DNA of 64,000 nt from the NCBI RefSeq assembly GCF_003752405.1, contig NZ_RKHK01000001.1:1860001-1924000 (forward strand), read 5' to 3'. The notes under the pieces are model-generated. The model had not been told where the DNA came from. It did not search any database and saw only the letters and a program-made list of their open reading frames with translations. This DNA is from Bogoriella caseilytica (lineage in GTDB: Bacteria; Actinomycetota; Actinomycetes; Actinomycetales; Actinomycetaceae). Position 1 is the stretch's first letter, and every line of letters starts with the position of its first letter. Made by a program: the position numbers and the translations under genes. This document shows, one piece after another, positions 24,825 through 32,991 of this stretch.

Positions 24825-26528
24825 TCAGGCGCCCTGGTCGTCCGGCGGCGCGATCCAGACCGTGGATTCTGGCGCCACCACGCCGTCGGAGGCTGTGGGG
24901 CCGGCGCTGGACAGTGCGATCGTCTCGCCCTCCAGGGGGTAGGGCTCGCCGGAGAAGTTCGTCACCACCTGCCAGCCGTTCGGCCGGCGGAAGCGCAGCA
25001 CATCCTCACGGCCGGTCTCCAGCCACTCCAGCTCCTCGCCGGTCTGCCACTGCGCGCGCAGCGCCAGGGCGCGGCGGTACAGCGACAGCGTCGAGGCGGG
25101 GTCCACTTCCTGGCGCTCCACGGCCTCCGCGGCCATCCACGCCGGTTGCGGCAGGTGCGGTGCGGCGTGGCCGTTACCGAAGCCGAGCGAGGCTCCCTCG
25201 GCGCGCCACGGCAGCGGCACCCGGCAGCCGTCACGGCCGATCTCCTCACCCTCGGTGCGGAAGAAAGTGGGGTCCTGTCGCCGTCCGGGCTCGATCTCGG
25301 CGACCTCGTGCAGGCCGAGCTCCTCGCCCTGGTACAGGTACGCCGAACCGGGCAAACCCAGCAGGAACAGCGTGGCCGCGTTCCCGCGGCGTCGGCCACC
25401 CCTGCGGTCGAGTGCCTCGGTGCCGCCGGAGCGAAGCCACGCCTGGCCGTGGCGCTCCGCCGGGCGTCCGTTCTCCAGGCGCTCGGGGCGAGGCAGGCCG
25501 TAGCGGGTGGGGTGACGGACCACGTCGTGGTTGGAGAGCACCCACGTGCTGGATGAGCCCGACCGCGCGGCCAGCTCCAGGTTGTCAGTCACGACCTCCC
25601 GGAACTGCCCGGCGTCGAAGTCGGCCAGCAGCAGATCGAAGTTGAAGGACTGACCCAGGCTCTCCGGGCGGGCGTACAGCGGCACGCGCGAGCGGTCCAC
25701 CCAGGCCTCGGCCACGGCGGTGCGCGGCGGGTCGTACTCGTTGAACACGGCGCGCCACTCGGCGTAGATGTCGTGGACGTCGTCGCGGTCCAGGGTGGGG
25801 TGGTTGCCGTCTTGGGGGATGAGCGCGAGCTCGTCCTTGGAGGGCAGCGGCTCGGTGAGGTCCTTGGTGAGCATGTGCGCGACGTCGATCCGGAAGCCGT
25901 CCACGCCGCGATCGGACCAGAACCGCAAGGTGGTGAGGAAGTCCTCGCGCACCTCGGGGTGGTCCCAGTTGAAGTCCGGCTGCTCCGGGGCGAAGTGGTG
26001 CAGGTACCACTGGCCGTCGGGCACGCGGGTCCAGGCCGGGCCGCCGAAGGCCGCGATCCAGTCCGTGGGCGGTTCGGCGCCGTCGGGCCCCTTGCCCTCA
26101 CGGAAGATGTAGCGCTCCCGCTCCGGTGATCCGGGCCCGGCGGCCAGCGCGGCCTGGAACCAGGCGTGCTGGTCCGAGGAGTGGTTCGGCACGATGTCGA
26201 CCACCACCTTGATGTCGCGGGCGTGCAGGGTGCTGACCATCGTGTCGAAGTCCTCCAACGTGCCCAGGCGCGGATCGACGTCGCGGTAGTCGGCCACGTC
26301 GTAGCCGCCGTCGGCCAGTTCGGAGGGGTAGAAGGGCGAGAGCCACACGGCGTTGATGCTGAGCCTGTCGAGGTAGTCCACGCGGCTGGTGACGCCGGCG
26401 ATGTCACCGAGGCCGTCGCCGTTGGCGTCGGCGAAACTACGCGGGTAGATCTGGTACACCACCGCCTGCCGCCACCACTCTGCGGTGTCGGCTTGGGGGG
26501 AGTGGGTCGCGGGCGCGGCCGAGGTCAT
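24825..26528 (-). CDS. Glycoside hydrolase family 13 alpha-glucosidase
   Basis: This 567-residue cytoplasmic enzyme starts with WWRQAVVYQIYPRSFADANGDG, as in oligo-1,6-glucosidase/alpha-glucosidase subfamilies. Region I is DIVPNHSS. The nucleophile Asp lies in GFRIDVAH, the acid/base Glu in TAVAEAWV, and the transition-state Asp in VLSNHDVVRH. No signal peptide is present, so it acts on sugars imported by the adjacent ABC transporter. The gene is 81 bp after the MalG-type permease on the same strand. Maltose, isomaltose, trehalulose or a similar alpha-glucoside would fit. Confidence 0.95.
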   Translation of the reverse strand: MTSAAPATHSPQADTAEWWRQAVVYQIYPRSFADANGDGLGDIAGVTSRVDYLDRLSINAVWLSPFYPSELADGGYDVADYRDVDPRLGTLEDFDTMVSTLHARDIKVVVDIVPNHSSDQHAWFQAALAAGPGSPERERYIFREGKGPDGAEPPTDWIAAFGGPAWTRVPDGQWYLHHFAPEQPDFNWDHPEVREDFLTTLRFWSDRGVDGFRIDVAHMLTKDLTEPLPSKDELALIPQDGNHPTLDRDDVHDIYAEWRAVFNEYDPPRTAVAEAWVDRSRVPLYARPESLGQSFNFDLLLADFDAGQFREVVTDNLELAARSGSSSTWVLSNHDVVRHPTRYGLPRPERLENGRPAERHGQAWLRSGGTEALDRRGGRRRGNAATLFLLGLPGSAYLYQGEELGLHEVAEIEPGRRQDPTFFRTEGEEIGRDGCRVPLPWRAEGASLGFGNGHAAPHLPQPAWMAAEAVERQEVDPASTLSLYRRALALRAQWQTGEELEWLETGREDVLRFRRPNGWQVVTNFSGEPYPLEGETIALSSAGPTASDGVVAPESTVWIAPPDDQGA

Positions 26529-26609
26529 GGTGCTCCTTGGGGGTGATGGTGATCGGTGAATCGGAGGATGGGGCCGTGCGCGGCCCGGGATGTGCGGACG
26601 CGGCGTCGC

Positions 26610-27551
26610 TCAGCCCTTGACGGCACCCTGGGTGACGCCCTCCATCACCCAGCGCTGCGCGAACAGGTAGGCGATGATCGCGGGCGCCATCGCCATCAGG
26701 TACGAAGCGAAGGCGACGTTGTAGTTGCTGCTGAACTGGGTCTGGAACAGGTTCTGCCGCACCGGCAGGGTCTGTAGTGCGGGATCGGAGATGATGAGCG
26801 AAGGCATCATGAAGTCGTTCCACGCGTAGAGGAAGGCGAAGATGCCCACCGTGGCGCTCATCGGTGCCAGCAGCGGGAAGACCAGCCGCCAGAACACCTG
26901 CCAGGTGGAGGCGCCGTCGATGCGCGCGCTCTCCTCCAGTTCCATCGGGATCGAGCGCAGGAAGGCGGTGAACAGCAGCACGCTGAAGCTGAGCTGGAAC
27001 ATGCTGGCCAGCAGCACCACGCCAATCGGATTGTCCAGCCCGAGCCGGCCGGTGAGCTGGATCTGCGGCAGCGCCACCACCGGGAAGGGGATGAACATCG
27101 CGCCCAGCAGGTAGAAGAACGACCACTTGAAGAGCCGCTTGTGCCAGTTCCGGATGATCGCGAAGGACGCCGCCGAGGCCACGAGGATCGTGATGATCAC
27201 GGTTCCCGCAGTCACGAACACCGAGATGGCGAAGCCGACCGGGGCGTCCGTGAGCTGCCAGGCGTCGATGAAGCCCTGCACGCTGATCGGCGTCGGCACG
27301 GAGAAAGCGTTGCCGTCCACCGACTGCGACGAGGTCTTGAAGGCCATCATGATCGTCACGTACAGCGGGAGCAGCACGGTCACGGTGCACAGGAACAGGA
27401 CGATCGTGGTGCCCCAGTTCACCCGCTCCGGCTTGTCTCGCGGCTTCTTGCGGCGGGTGGGCTTGTCGAGGTGGTCGCCCGGGGCCTTGCCGGACTTGCC
27501 GCCGGTGACGGTGGCGGTGCTGAGGCTGGGGGCCGTGTTGGTGGAGGACAT
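26610..27551 (-). CDS. Sugar ABC transporter permease, MalG type
   Basis: This 313-residue membrane protein has an N-terminal cytoplasmic basic segment (~1-45), six predicted helices, and the EAA loop LEESARIDGASTWQVFWRLV that docks to the ATPase. The final residues (MEGVTQGAVKG) match the MalG C-terminus. Its start shares one base with the MalF-type permease stop. No ATPase gene lies in the locus, so a shared MsiK-type ATPase encoded elsewhere is the likely energy source, as is common in actinobacteria. Confidence 0.94.
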   Translation of the reverse strand: MSSTNTAPSLSTATVTGGKSGKAPGDHLDKPTRRKKPRDKPERVNWGTTIVLFLCTVTVLLPLYVTIMMAFKTSSQSVDGNAFSVPTPISVQGFIDAWQLTDAPVGFAISVFVTAGTVIITILVASAASFAIIRNWHKRLFKWSFFYLLGAMFIPFPVVALPQIQLTGRLGLDNPIGVVLLASMFQLSFSVLLFTAFLRSIPMELEESARIDGASTWQVFWRLVFPLLAPMSATVGIFAFLYAWNDFMMPSLIISDPALQTLPVRQNLFQTQFSSNYNVAFASYLMAMAPAIIAYLFAQRWVMEGVTQGAVKG

Positions 27552-28477
27552 CAGAACGAGCTCCTTCCGCGCGTCGCCAGCAACTGCAGGATGGCGATGA
27601 TGACCACGACGATGAAGAACAGGGTCGCGGTGGCCATCTGGTAGCTGTAGTCGCCGGAGTTGAACCCGGAGATGATGGTCATCGCGATGCTTCGGGTGGA
27701 GGTACCCGGGCCGCCCTCGGTGAGGCCGACGATGATGTCGTAGGCGTTCAGGAAGTTCTTGAAGCCCAGGATCACGTTGATGACCACGTACCCCGAGACC
27801 AGCGGCAGCGTGATCCGGAACAGTTGCTGGCGCTTGCTGGCGCCGTCGATGTCACCGGCCTCGTAGACCTCGCTCGGGATGGAGAGCAGCCCGGCGATGT
27901 AGATGAGCAGCGCACCGGGGATCGCCTGCCAGGCGGTGACGATCACGATCGCCACCCAGGCAAGATCCGGGTTGGCCAGCAGCGAGGTCTCCAGCGGCCC
28001 GATGCCGAGCGCCCCGCCGACCGCGGGCAGGGAGTTCTGGAAGAGGAACTGGAAGACGTAGGCGATGATGATGCCGGACACGACCATCGGGATCACGAAG
28101 ATCGCGCGCAGCCCGGTCTTGAACCGGATGCGGGCGGTCAGCCCCACCGCGAGCAGGAAGGCCAGCACGTTCACCACGATGACGGTGGCGAGTGAGAAGC
28201 CGAAGGTGAACAGGAAGCTGGAGAGGATCGCGGGATCGCTGAAGGCGGCGATGTAGTTGGTGAAGCCGCTGAACTGCCACTCACCGATGCCGATCGAGTC
28301 GGTGAAGCTGAAGAAGATCCCCACGATTGCCGGAACCGTGATCGCCAGCGAGAACAGGACGACGGCGGGGAAGAGGAACAGGTAGTACAGCGGTTCGACC
28401 TTCTGCCGCTTCTGCTGGGGGCGGTCCGGGGCGGTGGTCTCCGGCGCGGACGCCGGCTTCGATGCGGTGGTGGTCAT
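27551..28477 (-). CDS. Sugar ABC transporter permease, MalF type
   Basis: This 308-residue membrane permease has about six helices and the MalF-type EAA loop (YEAGDIDGASKRQQLFRITLP). It begins with a Pro/Lys-rich cytoplasmic segment before the first helix (LYYLFLFPAVVLFSLAITV). Its ATG overlaps the binding-lipoprotein stop by 4 bp. It pairs with the MalG-type permease. Specificity is presumed to be alpha-glucosides because of the adjacent GH13 enzyme. Confidence 0.94.
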   Translation of the reverse strand: MTTTASKPASAPETTAPDRPQQKRQKVEPLYYLFLFPAVVLFSLAITVPAIVGIFFSFTDSIGIGEWQFSGFTNYIAAFSDPAILSSFLFTFGFSLATVIVVNVLAFLLAVGLTARIRFKTGLRAIFVIPMVVSGIIIAYVFQFLFQNSLPAVGGALGIGPLETSLLANPDLAWVAIVIVTAWQAIPGALLIYIAGLLSIPSEVYEAGDIDGASKRQQLFRITLPLVSGYVVINVILGFKNFLNAYDIIVGLTEGGPGTSTRSIAMTIISGFNSGDYSYQMATATLFFIVVVIIAILQLLATRGRSSF

Positions 28478-29769
28478 CGCCGGTCCTCCTCGGTTTGGCG
28501 AGCGGGGGCCGGCTCGCGGAAGACGACGCGTGCCCAGTCCTCATCCATGACGGCCAGCTGGGTGGCGGGATCGGCGCCCAGGATGATGGCCTGGGCGTAG
28601 TTCTCATTCGGGATGGCCGCAGGGATGAGCACGCCGGGTCCCTGGTACACCTGGCCCTGCTCGTAGTACTCGATCATTCCCTCGACGCGGGGATCAGTGG
28701 GTTCGGCGCCGTCCTCCTGGGGCACGAAGCCGAGCTGCGACTCGTTGTAGGCGGTGATGATCTCGGGCTGGAAGAGGTACTCCAGGAAGTCGAGCGCCTC
28801 CTCGGGATGGTCCGCGCCCTCGGGGATCATGGCAGCGAGGTCCATGTTCACCCGCACGCGGAGATCCTCGGGGTCCTCGGTCATCGGCAGCGGGAAGCTG
28901 CCCACTTCCAGGTCCGGTGAGGTCAGGGCGATCTCGCCCAGGGCCCATGGGCCCTGCAGGTACATGGCGGCCGCGCCGTTGGCGAAGGCCACGTTGCCGG
29001 CGTCATAGGTGCGGCTGCCGGCGTCGGAGTTGGTGTAGTTCTGCGCGAGGTAGACCATCTTCTCCACCGGCTCCAGGAAGTCCTGCTGGAAGGAGACGGG
29101 CGAGTCCGGACCGACGTCGGTGCCCTGCTCGGCCAGGCGATCGAAGAACTCGAGCACGTCGAGGGAGCCGCCCACGGTGTAGTCGAACCATCCCTGGTTG
29201 ATGGTCCACGGGTCGGCGAAGGTGCCGTAGAAGGGATCGACGCCCGCCTCCTGGAGCGTGTCCGCCACCTCGAGCAGTTCACTCCAGGTCTGCGGGACCT
29301 CGAGGTCGTGTTCGGCGAAGATCTCCTTGTTGTAGATGACCGAGGCCGCCATCACCGAGTACGGCAGCGCCGGGGTGCGGCCTTCGCACACGCCGTACTG
29401 GTCCATCAGCGGCTGCAGGTCATCGCGCATGAGCGAGGCGGCCTCGGTCTCGGAGAGGTCGATGAGTGCGCAGCGCTGCACGAAGCGGGCCACCTCGAAG
29501 TTGTAGTTCGCGAGCATGAGGTCGGGCGGGTTCCCGCGCACGAAGCTCGCGGAGACGACGTCGACGCCGGAGGTGTCCATGACCACCCGCACCTGATCCT
29601 GCGACTGGTTGTACTCCGCGACGACGTCGTTCATGAAGGAGATGGCCTCGCGCTTGCTGAAGGTGAAGCGGATCTCCTGCGGCCCGCCCGCGCCACTGCA
29701 GGCCGCCAGGGCCAGCAGGACGGCGGCGGTGAGCGCCGCGGTGATCCGGCGCGTCATGCGTCCTCGCAT
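28474..29769 (-). CDS. Sugar-binding lipoprotein, ABC family 1 (MalE-like)
   Basis: This 431-residue lipoprotein has a signal peptide with lipobox LAAC (Cys24 from the first in-frame start; an internal Met5 start is equally possible). It has the family 1 solute-binding fold, with EIRFTFSKREAISFMNDVVAEYN at the start and GAAAMYLQGPWALGEIA in the second lobe. It is the first gene of the binding protein-permease-permease-glucosidase-ROK-SDR run. It would capture oligosaccharide outside the membrane for the MalF/MalG-type pore. Confidence 0.94.
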   Translation of the reverse strand: MRGRMTRRITAALTAAVLLALAACSGAGGPQEIRFTFSKREAISFMNDVVAEYNQSQDQVRVVMDTSGVDVVSASFVRGNPPDLMLANYNFEVARFVQRCALIDLSETEAASLMRDDLQPLMDQYGVCEGRTPALPYSVMAASVIYNKEIFAEHDLEVPQTWSELLEVADTLQEAGVDPFYGTFADPWTINQGWFDYTVGGSLDVLEFFDRLAEQGTDVGPDSPVSFQQDFLEPVEKMVYLAQNYTNSDAGSRTYDAGNVAFANGAAAMYLQGPWALGEIALTSPDLEVGSFPLPMTEDPEDLRVRVNMDLAAMIPEGADHPEEALDFLEYLFQPEIITAYNESQLGFVPQEDGAEPTDPRVEGMIEYYEQGQVYQGPGVLIPAAIPNENYAQAIILGADPATQLAVMDEDWARVVFREPAPARQTEEDRR

Positions 29770-30157
29770 GGGCCGGTCCTTTCAGCTGAGGTCCGCCGGG
29801 CGCCCGCCGGTGTGGGTGGGGCTGCCGATGGCGGCCCGGCGCAGTCGCGCGGAGGCGGCAGGGTTGCGGACAGAACATCGGCCATGGTCACTCCCTTGTG
29901 ATGGCTGATCGTGGTGGTGCCGTATTGATCGAGGCGTTACATCTAGTGCCCGAACTAAATGGACGGTAACAGTGGCAGTGCGGTGAGACAAGGGGAAGGT
30001 GAGGGAGAGGTGCGGCTGGCGCTTCGTTGAGCCAGCCTGAAACAACGGTAGCGCCCGGCAGCCAGCCCGCATCCGGAGGGCGTTTCTCCCCTCGGCAGGA
30101 TGGCGGGGGCGGCGGTTCGCGGTGCGGACGGGTTCGCCGTCGTCCACGGGCGTGACC
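29770..30157. other. Intergenic region with no convincing gene
   Basis: Between the minus-strand sugar-binding lipoprotein and plus-strand purU there is ~390 bp without a credible gene. Open frames on both strands here lack ribosome binding sites and domain signal. The region includes the candidate ROK operator, the presumed promoter of the sugar operon, and an AT-richer patch (29930-29970) compared with its flanks. Confidence 0.6.
29936..29970. promoter_or_regulatory. Candidate ROK operator of the sugar operon
   Basis: ATCTAGT-GCCCGA-ACTAAAT (29941-29960) is an inverted repeat with 6 of 7 positions paired. It is nested inside a perfect outer GTTAC/GTAAC pair (29936-29940 and 29966-29970). 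It lies ~170 bp upstream of the sugar-binding lipoprotein start. The CTAGT/ACTAAA half-sites resemble the AT-rich palindromes used by ROK repressors. Confidence 0.5.
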
Positions 30158-30163
30158 CACAAT
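30158..30163 (+). promoter_or_regulatory. Putative -10 element of a leaderless purU transcript
   Basis: CACAAT is followed by exactly 6 nt and then the purU ATG. No ribosome binding site precedes the ATG. This spacing places transcription start at or next to the start codon. Confidence 0.45.
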
Positions 30164-30169
30164 GGCGCG

Positions 30170-31087
30170 ATGACCACTACCCCGCCTCTTGCCGCTGGAA
30201 CACCGGCGCCCGGCCAGGCCGGAGCGCGCGTGCCAGGTGAGCACGCCCGGATCATGGTGTCCGGAGCCGACCGGTCCGGCATCGTCGCCGCCGTCTCACG
30301 GGTGCTGAACGAGCAGGGCGGCAACATCACGGCCCTGGATCAGCACTCCACCGACGCCGAGGGTGGCCGGTTCTTCCAGCGCGCCGAGTTCCACCTCCCT
30401 GAACTCAGCGAGCGCCGGGCCGCCCTGGAGGCAGCGCTGGAGCACACCTTGCGGCCCTTGAACATGACCTGGCGGTTGGCCGAAGCGGGCAGCCGAGCGC
30501 GTGTGGCGATCCTGGCCTCGCGCGCCGACCACTGCCTGATGGACCTGCTGTGGCGAGAGCAGCGCGGCGAGCTCGCCACCGAGACCACCATGGTGATCTC
30601 GAACCACACCGATCTCGCGGCACAGGTGGGGAACTTCGGGGTCCCCTTCCATCATGTGCCGGTCACCCGCGAGACCAAGGCTGAGGCCGAGGCAGCACAG
30701 CTCGAGCTCCTGCGCGGGCAGGTCGACCTGGTGGTGCTGGCCCGCTACATGCAGATCCTCTCCGGGAACTTCCTCCAGGCTGTGGGTGTGCCGGTGATCA
30801 ACATCCACCACTCCTTCCTGCCAGCCTTCATGGGCGCCGGGCCCTACCAGCGGGCCAAGGAGCGTGGAGTGAAGCTGATCGGCGCCACCGCGCACTACGT
30901 CACCGAGGATCTCGATGAGGGCCCGATCATCGAGCAGGACGTCGAGCGCGTGACCCACGCCTACAGCGCCACCGATCTCGCCCGCACCGGCGCCGACATC
31001 GAGCGCCGCGTGCTCGCCCGCGCCGTCGCCTGGCACGCTGAGGACCGCGTGTTCGTCGACGGCAACCGCACCGTCGTCTTCGCCTGA
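30170..31087 (+). CDS. purU: Formyltetrahydrofolate deformylase
   Basis: This 305-residue cytoplasmic enzyme hydrolyses 10-formyltetrahydrofolate to tetrahydrofolate and formate. After a Pro/Ala-rich N-terminus, residues ~25-105 form an ACT domain ([21 protein letters not shown]). A formyltransferase-fold domain follows, with [29 protein letters not shown] (catalytic His) and [17 protein letters not shown] (catalytic Asp). Length and order match PurU. The ATG at 30170 lacks a ribosome binding site but has a -10-like hexamer 6 nt upstream, suggesting leaderless translation. A tandem repeat follows the gene. Confidence 0.96.
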   Translation: MTTTPPLAAGTPAPGQAGARVPGEHARIMVSGADRSGIVAAVSRVLNEQGGNITALDQHSTDAEGGRFFQRAEFHLPELSERRAALEAALEHTLRPLNMTWRLAEAGSRARVAILASRADHCLMDLLWREQRGELATETTMVISNHTDLAAQVGNFGVPFHHVPVTRETKAEAEAAQLELLRGQVDLVVLARYMQILSGNFLQAVGVPVINIHHSFLPAFMGAGPYQRAKERGVKLIGATAHYVTEDLDEGPIIEQDVERVTHAYSATDLARTGADIERRVLARAVAWHAEDRVFVDGNRTVVFA

Positions 31088-31094
31088 GCCGTCC

Positions 31095-31161
31095 CCCGCC
31101 GCCCCCGCGAGGCCCGACGGCGCCGGGAAGCCCGCCGCCCCCGCGAGGCCCGACGGCGCCG
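31095..31161. repeat. Two-copy 31-bp direct repeat
   Basis: Bases 31095-31125 are repeated without mismatch at 31131-31161, separated by GGAAG. The unit is C/G-only except for two A residues. It lies between the convergent purU and NYN-protein genes and contains GGCGCC and CGGG/CCCG pairs that could form terminator-like hairpins. It is probably a local duplication. Confidence 0.9.
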
Positions 31162-31173
31162 AGCGCCCGGGGC

Positions 31174-31809
31174 TTACAGGTAGCGGGCTGGGTCGAAGGA
31201 CTCCAGCGGGATGATCCGCACGCGCGGCAGCACGGAGTTGAAGGCCTTGAGGTCGTCTTCGAGGTCGTAGATCTTCAGCCCGCGCTCGGTGAGGGCAGCC
31301 ACCTCGGCGTTGAGGAACTCGCGGAAGCAGATCACGCCCACGCGCCGCCCGGCGTCGAGCAGGCCTTCGAGTTCTTCGAGGTAGTCGCCGTCGTGCGAGG
31401 CCAGCAGAACATCGCCCTCGCTCTGGTGCAGGATCGCCTGCGCAGTGCGCTGGATACCGATGTCGACGACCTTCTGCTCGCTGGTGCCGGCCAGCGGAAT
31501 GGGCTGGTAGTCCATGGCGAGCAGAGCCTGTACGAAGCTCATCGGCATGTGGCCCGAGGTGGCGTTGAGGAAGAACAGGCCCCGCGCCGAGTTGTCCCAC
31601 ACGCTGCCGGCGAACTCCCGTACCCGGTCCCAGCGCGGCCGCTCCTCGGGAGCCGGGCGCCGGGCCAGCACGCTCATCCCGAGCGTCGCGTCGATGTTCT
31701 CGCCATCGATGAGCAGGTAGGTCTGGGCCGTCCCTGTTCGGCTCGGGGCCGCCTCGGCAGCGGGGAGGGCGGTTCCGGGAGAAGTTTCGAGCGGTGCGAC
31801 GTCGGACAT
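31174..31809 (-). CDS. NYN-domain (PIN-like) putative ribonuclease
   Basis: This 211-residue protein has a disordered N-terminus (~1-28) and then a NYN fold. The acidic metal-binding positions are YLLIDGENIDATLG near residue 35, KVVDIGIQRTAQAI and DVLLASHDGDYLEELEGLL. These are typical of LabA/DUF88-type proteins, which are thought to act on RNA. The C-terminus (LPRVRIIPLESFDPARYL) is the usual actinobacterial ending. A -10-like hexamer 6 nt before the ATG suggests a leaderless transcript. The cellular target is unknown. Confidence 0.88.
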   Translation of the reverse strand: MSDVAPLETSPGTALPAAEAAPSRTGTAQTYLLIDGENIDATLGMSVLARRPAPEERPRWDRVREFAGSVWDNSARGLFFLNATSGHMPMSFVQALLAMDYQPIPLAGTSEQKVVDIGIQRTAQAILHQSEGDVLLASHDGDYLEELEGLLDAGRRVGVICFREFLNAEVAALTERGLKIYDLEDDLKAFNSVLPRVRIIPLESFDPARYL

Positions 31810-31815
31810 GGCGTG

Positions 31816-31821
31816 AGCTTA
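31816..31821 (-). promoter_or_regulatory. Putative -10 element of a leaderless NYN-gene transcript
   Basis: Read on the minus strand, TAAGCT is followed by CACGCC (6 nt) and the ATG. No ribosome binding site is visible. Confidence 0.45.
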
Positions 31822-31944
31822 CTCGCCGCATCCCCAAGCTCGACCCGTATCGGAACGGTCCAGGGGGCGCGATCACCCACGGGGCCGCGATCGCCGACGG
31901 GGCTGCTCTGCGGTCACTCGGGTGGTGCCCTGGCGATCATCGGC

Positions 31945-31950
31945 CACGAT
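31945..31950 (+). promoter_or_regulatory. Putative -10 element of a leaderless lactonase-gene transcript
   Basis: CACGAT is followed by GGTGTC (6 nt) and the ATG at 31957, with no ribosome binding site. The geometry is the same as at purU. Confidence 0.4.
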
Positions 31951-31956
31951 GGTGTC

Positions 31957-32958
31957 ATGACTTCACTCTGGCTCGGCAGTGGCGGCGACAACGGCGGCAT
32001 CTGGAGCGCGCGACTCGACGGTGGTGTGATCTCCGGCCTGGAGCAGCGTGCTGAGCTCGAGGACGTCTCCTTCCTGGCGCGCCACCCCAGCGCCGCGGTC
32101 CTCTATGCGAACTCCGAGGTCGACGAGGGCGCTGTCAGTGCCTTCCGGATCAGCGATGGCGGCGCACTCAGCCCGCTTGGCGCACCCGTGGCCGTGGGTG
32201 CCGCGCCCTGCCATCTGGAGGTGTCCACCGACGGTCGTTGGCTGTACGTGGCGAACTACGTGGGCGGAGGCGCGGCCGCCGTGCTGCTCGGGCCCGATGG
32301 TGCCCCCGATGGCGACACCGTGCGGCTCGGATACGAGGGGGCGGGCCCGGACCCAGAACGCCAGGATGCCCCGCATGCGCACTCCACGCTGATCAGTCCG
32401 GACGGAGCGCATCTCCTGGTGGCGGATCTGGGCACGGACTCGCTGTGGTTGCACCGGCTGGACGGCGGACGGCCCGAAGCGGGAGCGACGCGCATCCCCA
32501 TGCCCGCCGGCTTCGGCCCGCGCCACATGCTCGACTGCCAGGACGCCGTGGTGGTCACCGGTGAGCTCAGCGGTGAGGTCGCCTCGGTGAGCTGGCTGGG
32601 CGGCCCGACCACGATCTCTGCGGCGGCCACCTTGCCCGGTCGCACCGACGGCCCGGCCCACCAGCTCTCGCATGTGCTGGCCCTGGATGAGCAGCACTTG
32701 CTGGTGGGCGTGCGCGGCGCGGACTCCTTCTCGGTGCTGCGCGCGCAGGGCGAGTCCTTCGAGATCGTGCAGGAGGTGCACACCGTGGACCTGCCCCGGC
32801 ACATGGCGGTCGCCGGCGACGTCGTGGTGACCGCCGGCCAGCGCGCCGGCCTGGTCGGCGTGCACCCGATCGAACCCGTCGACGGCGGTGCGCCGCGCGT
32901 GGGCGAGGGGCGCGTGGCGGCCGAGCTTGACGCCGTCGCCTACATCCTCCCGGCGTGA
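31957..32958 (+). CDS. Lactonase-family (6-phosphogluconolactonase-type) beta-propeller protein
   Basis: This 333-residue cytoplasmic protein has repeated blades of the 7-bladed lactonase propeller. Examples are PCHLEVSTDGRWLYVANYVGG, DAPHAHSTLISPDGAHLLVADLGTD and the late LPRHMAVAGDVVVTAGQ. The HAH and PRH motifs match the Pgl (YbhE) family, in which they line the active site. Hydrolysis of a sugar lactone is expected. No other pentose-phosphate gene is nearby, so the substrate is not confirmed by context. Confidence 0.88.
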   Translation: MTSLWLGSGGDNGGIWSARLDGGVISGLEQRAELEDVSFLARHPSAAVLYANSEVDEGAVSAFRISDGGALSPLGAPVAVGAAPCHLEVSTDGRWLYVANYVGGGAAAVLLGPDGAPDGDTVRLGYEGAGPDPERQDAPHAHSTLISPDGAHLLVADLGTDSLWLHRLDGGRPEAGATRIPMPAGFGPRHMLDCQDAVVVTGELSGEVASVSWLGGPTTISAAATLPGRTDGPAHQLSHVLALDEQHLLVGVRGADSFSVLRAQGESFEIVQEVHTVDLPRHMAVAGDVVVTAGQRAGLVGVHPIEPVDGGAPRVGEGRVAAELDAVAYILPA

Positions 32959-32991
32959 GGGTGCCCGACCGGGGTGGGCCAGGGTGCGCGC

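Noticed and set aside
24779-24825. Second ROK operator in the short gap between the ROK gene and the glucosidase gene
   Set aside because: The gap at 24780-24824 has no inverted repeat like the one at 29936-29970.
29782-30330. Minus-strand open frame upstream of the sugar-binding lipoprotein
   Set aside because: No domain, no ribosome binding site, poor coding bias, and it overlaps purU. Treated as intergenic plus antisense.
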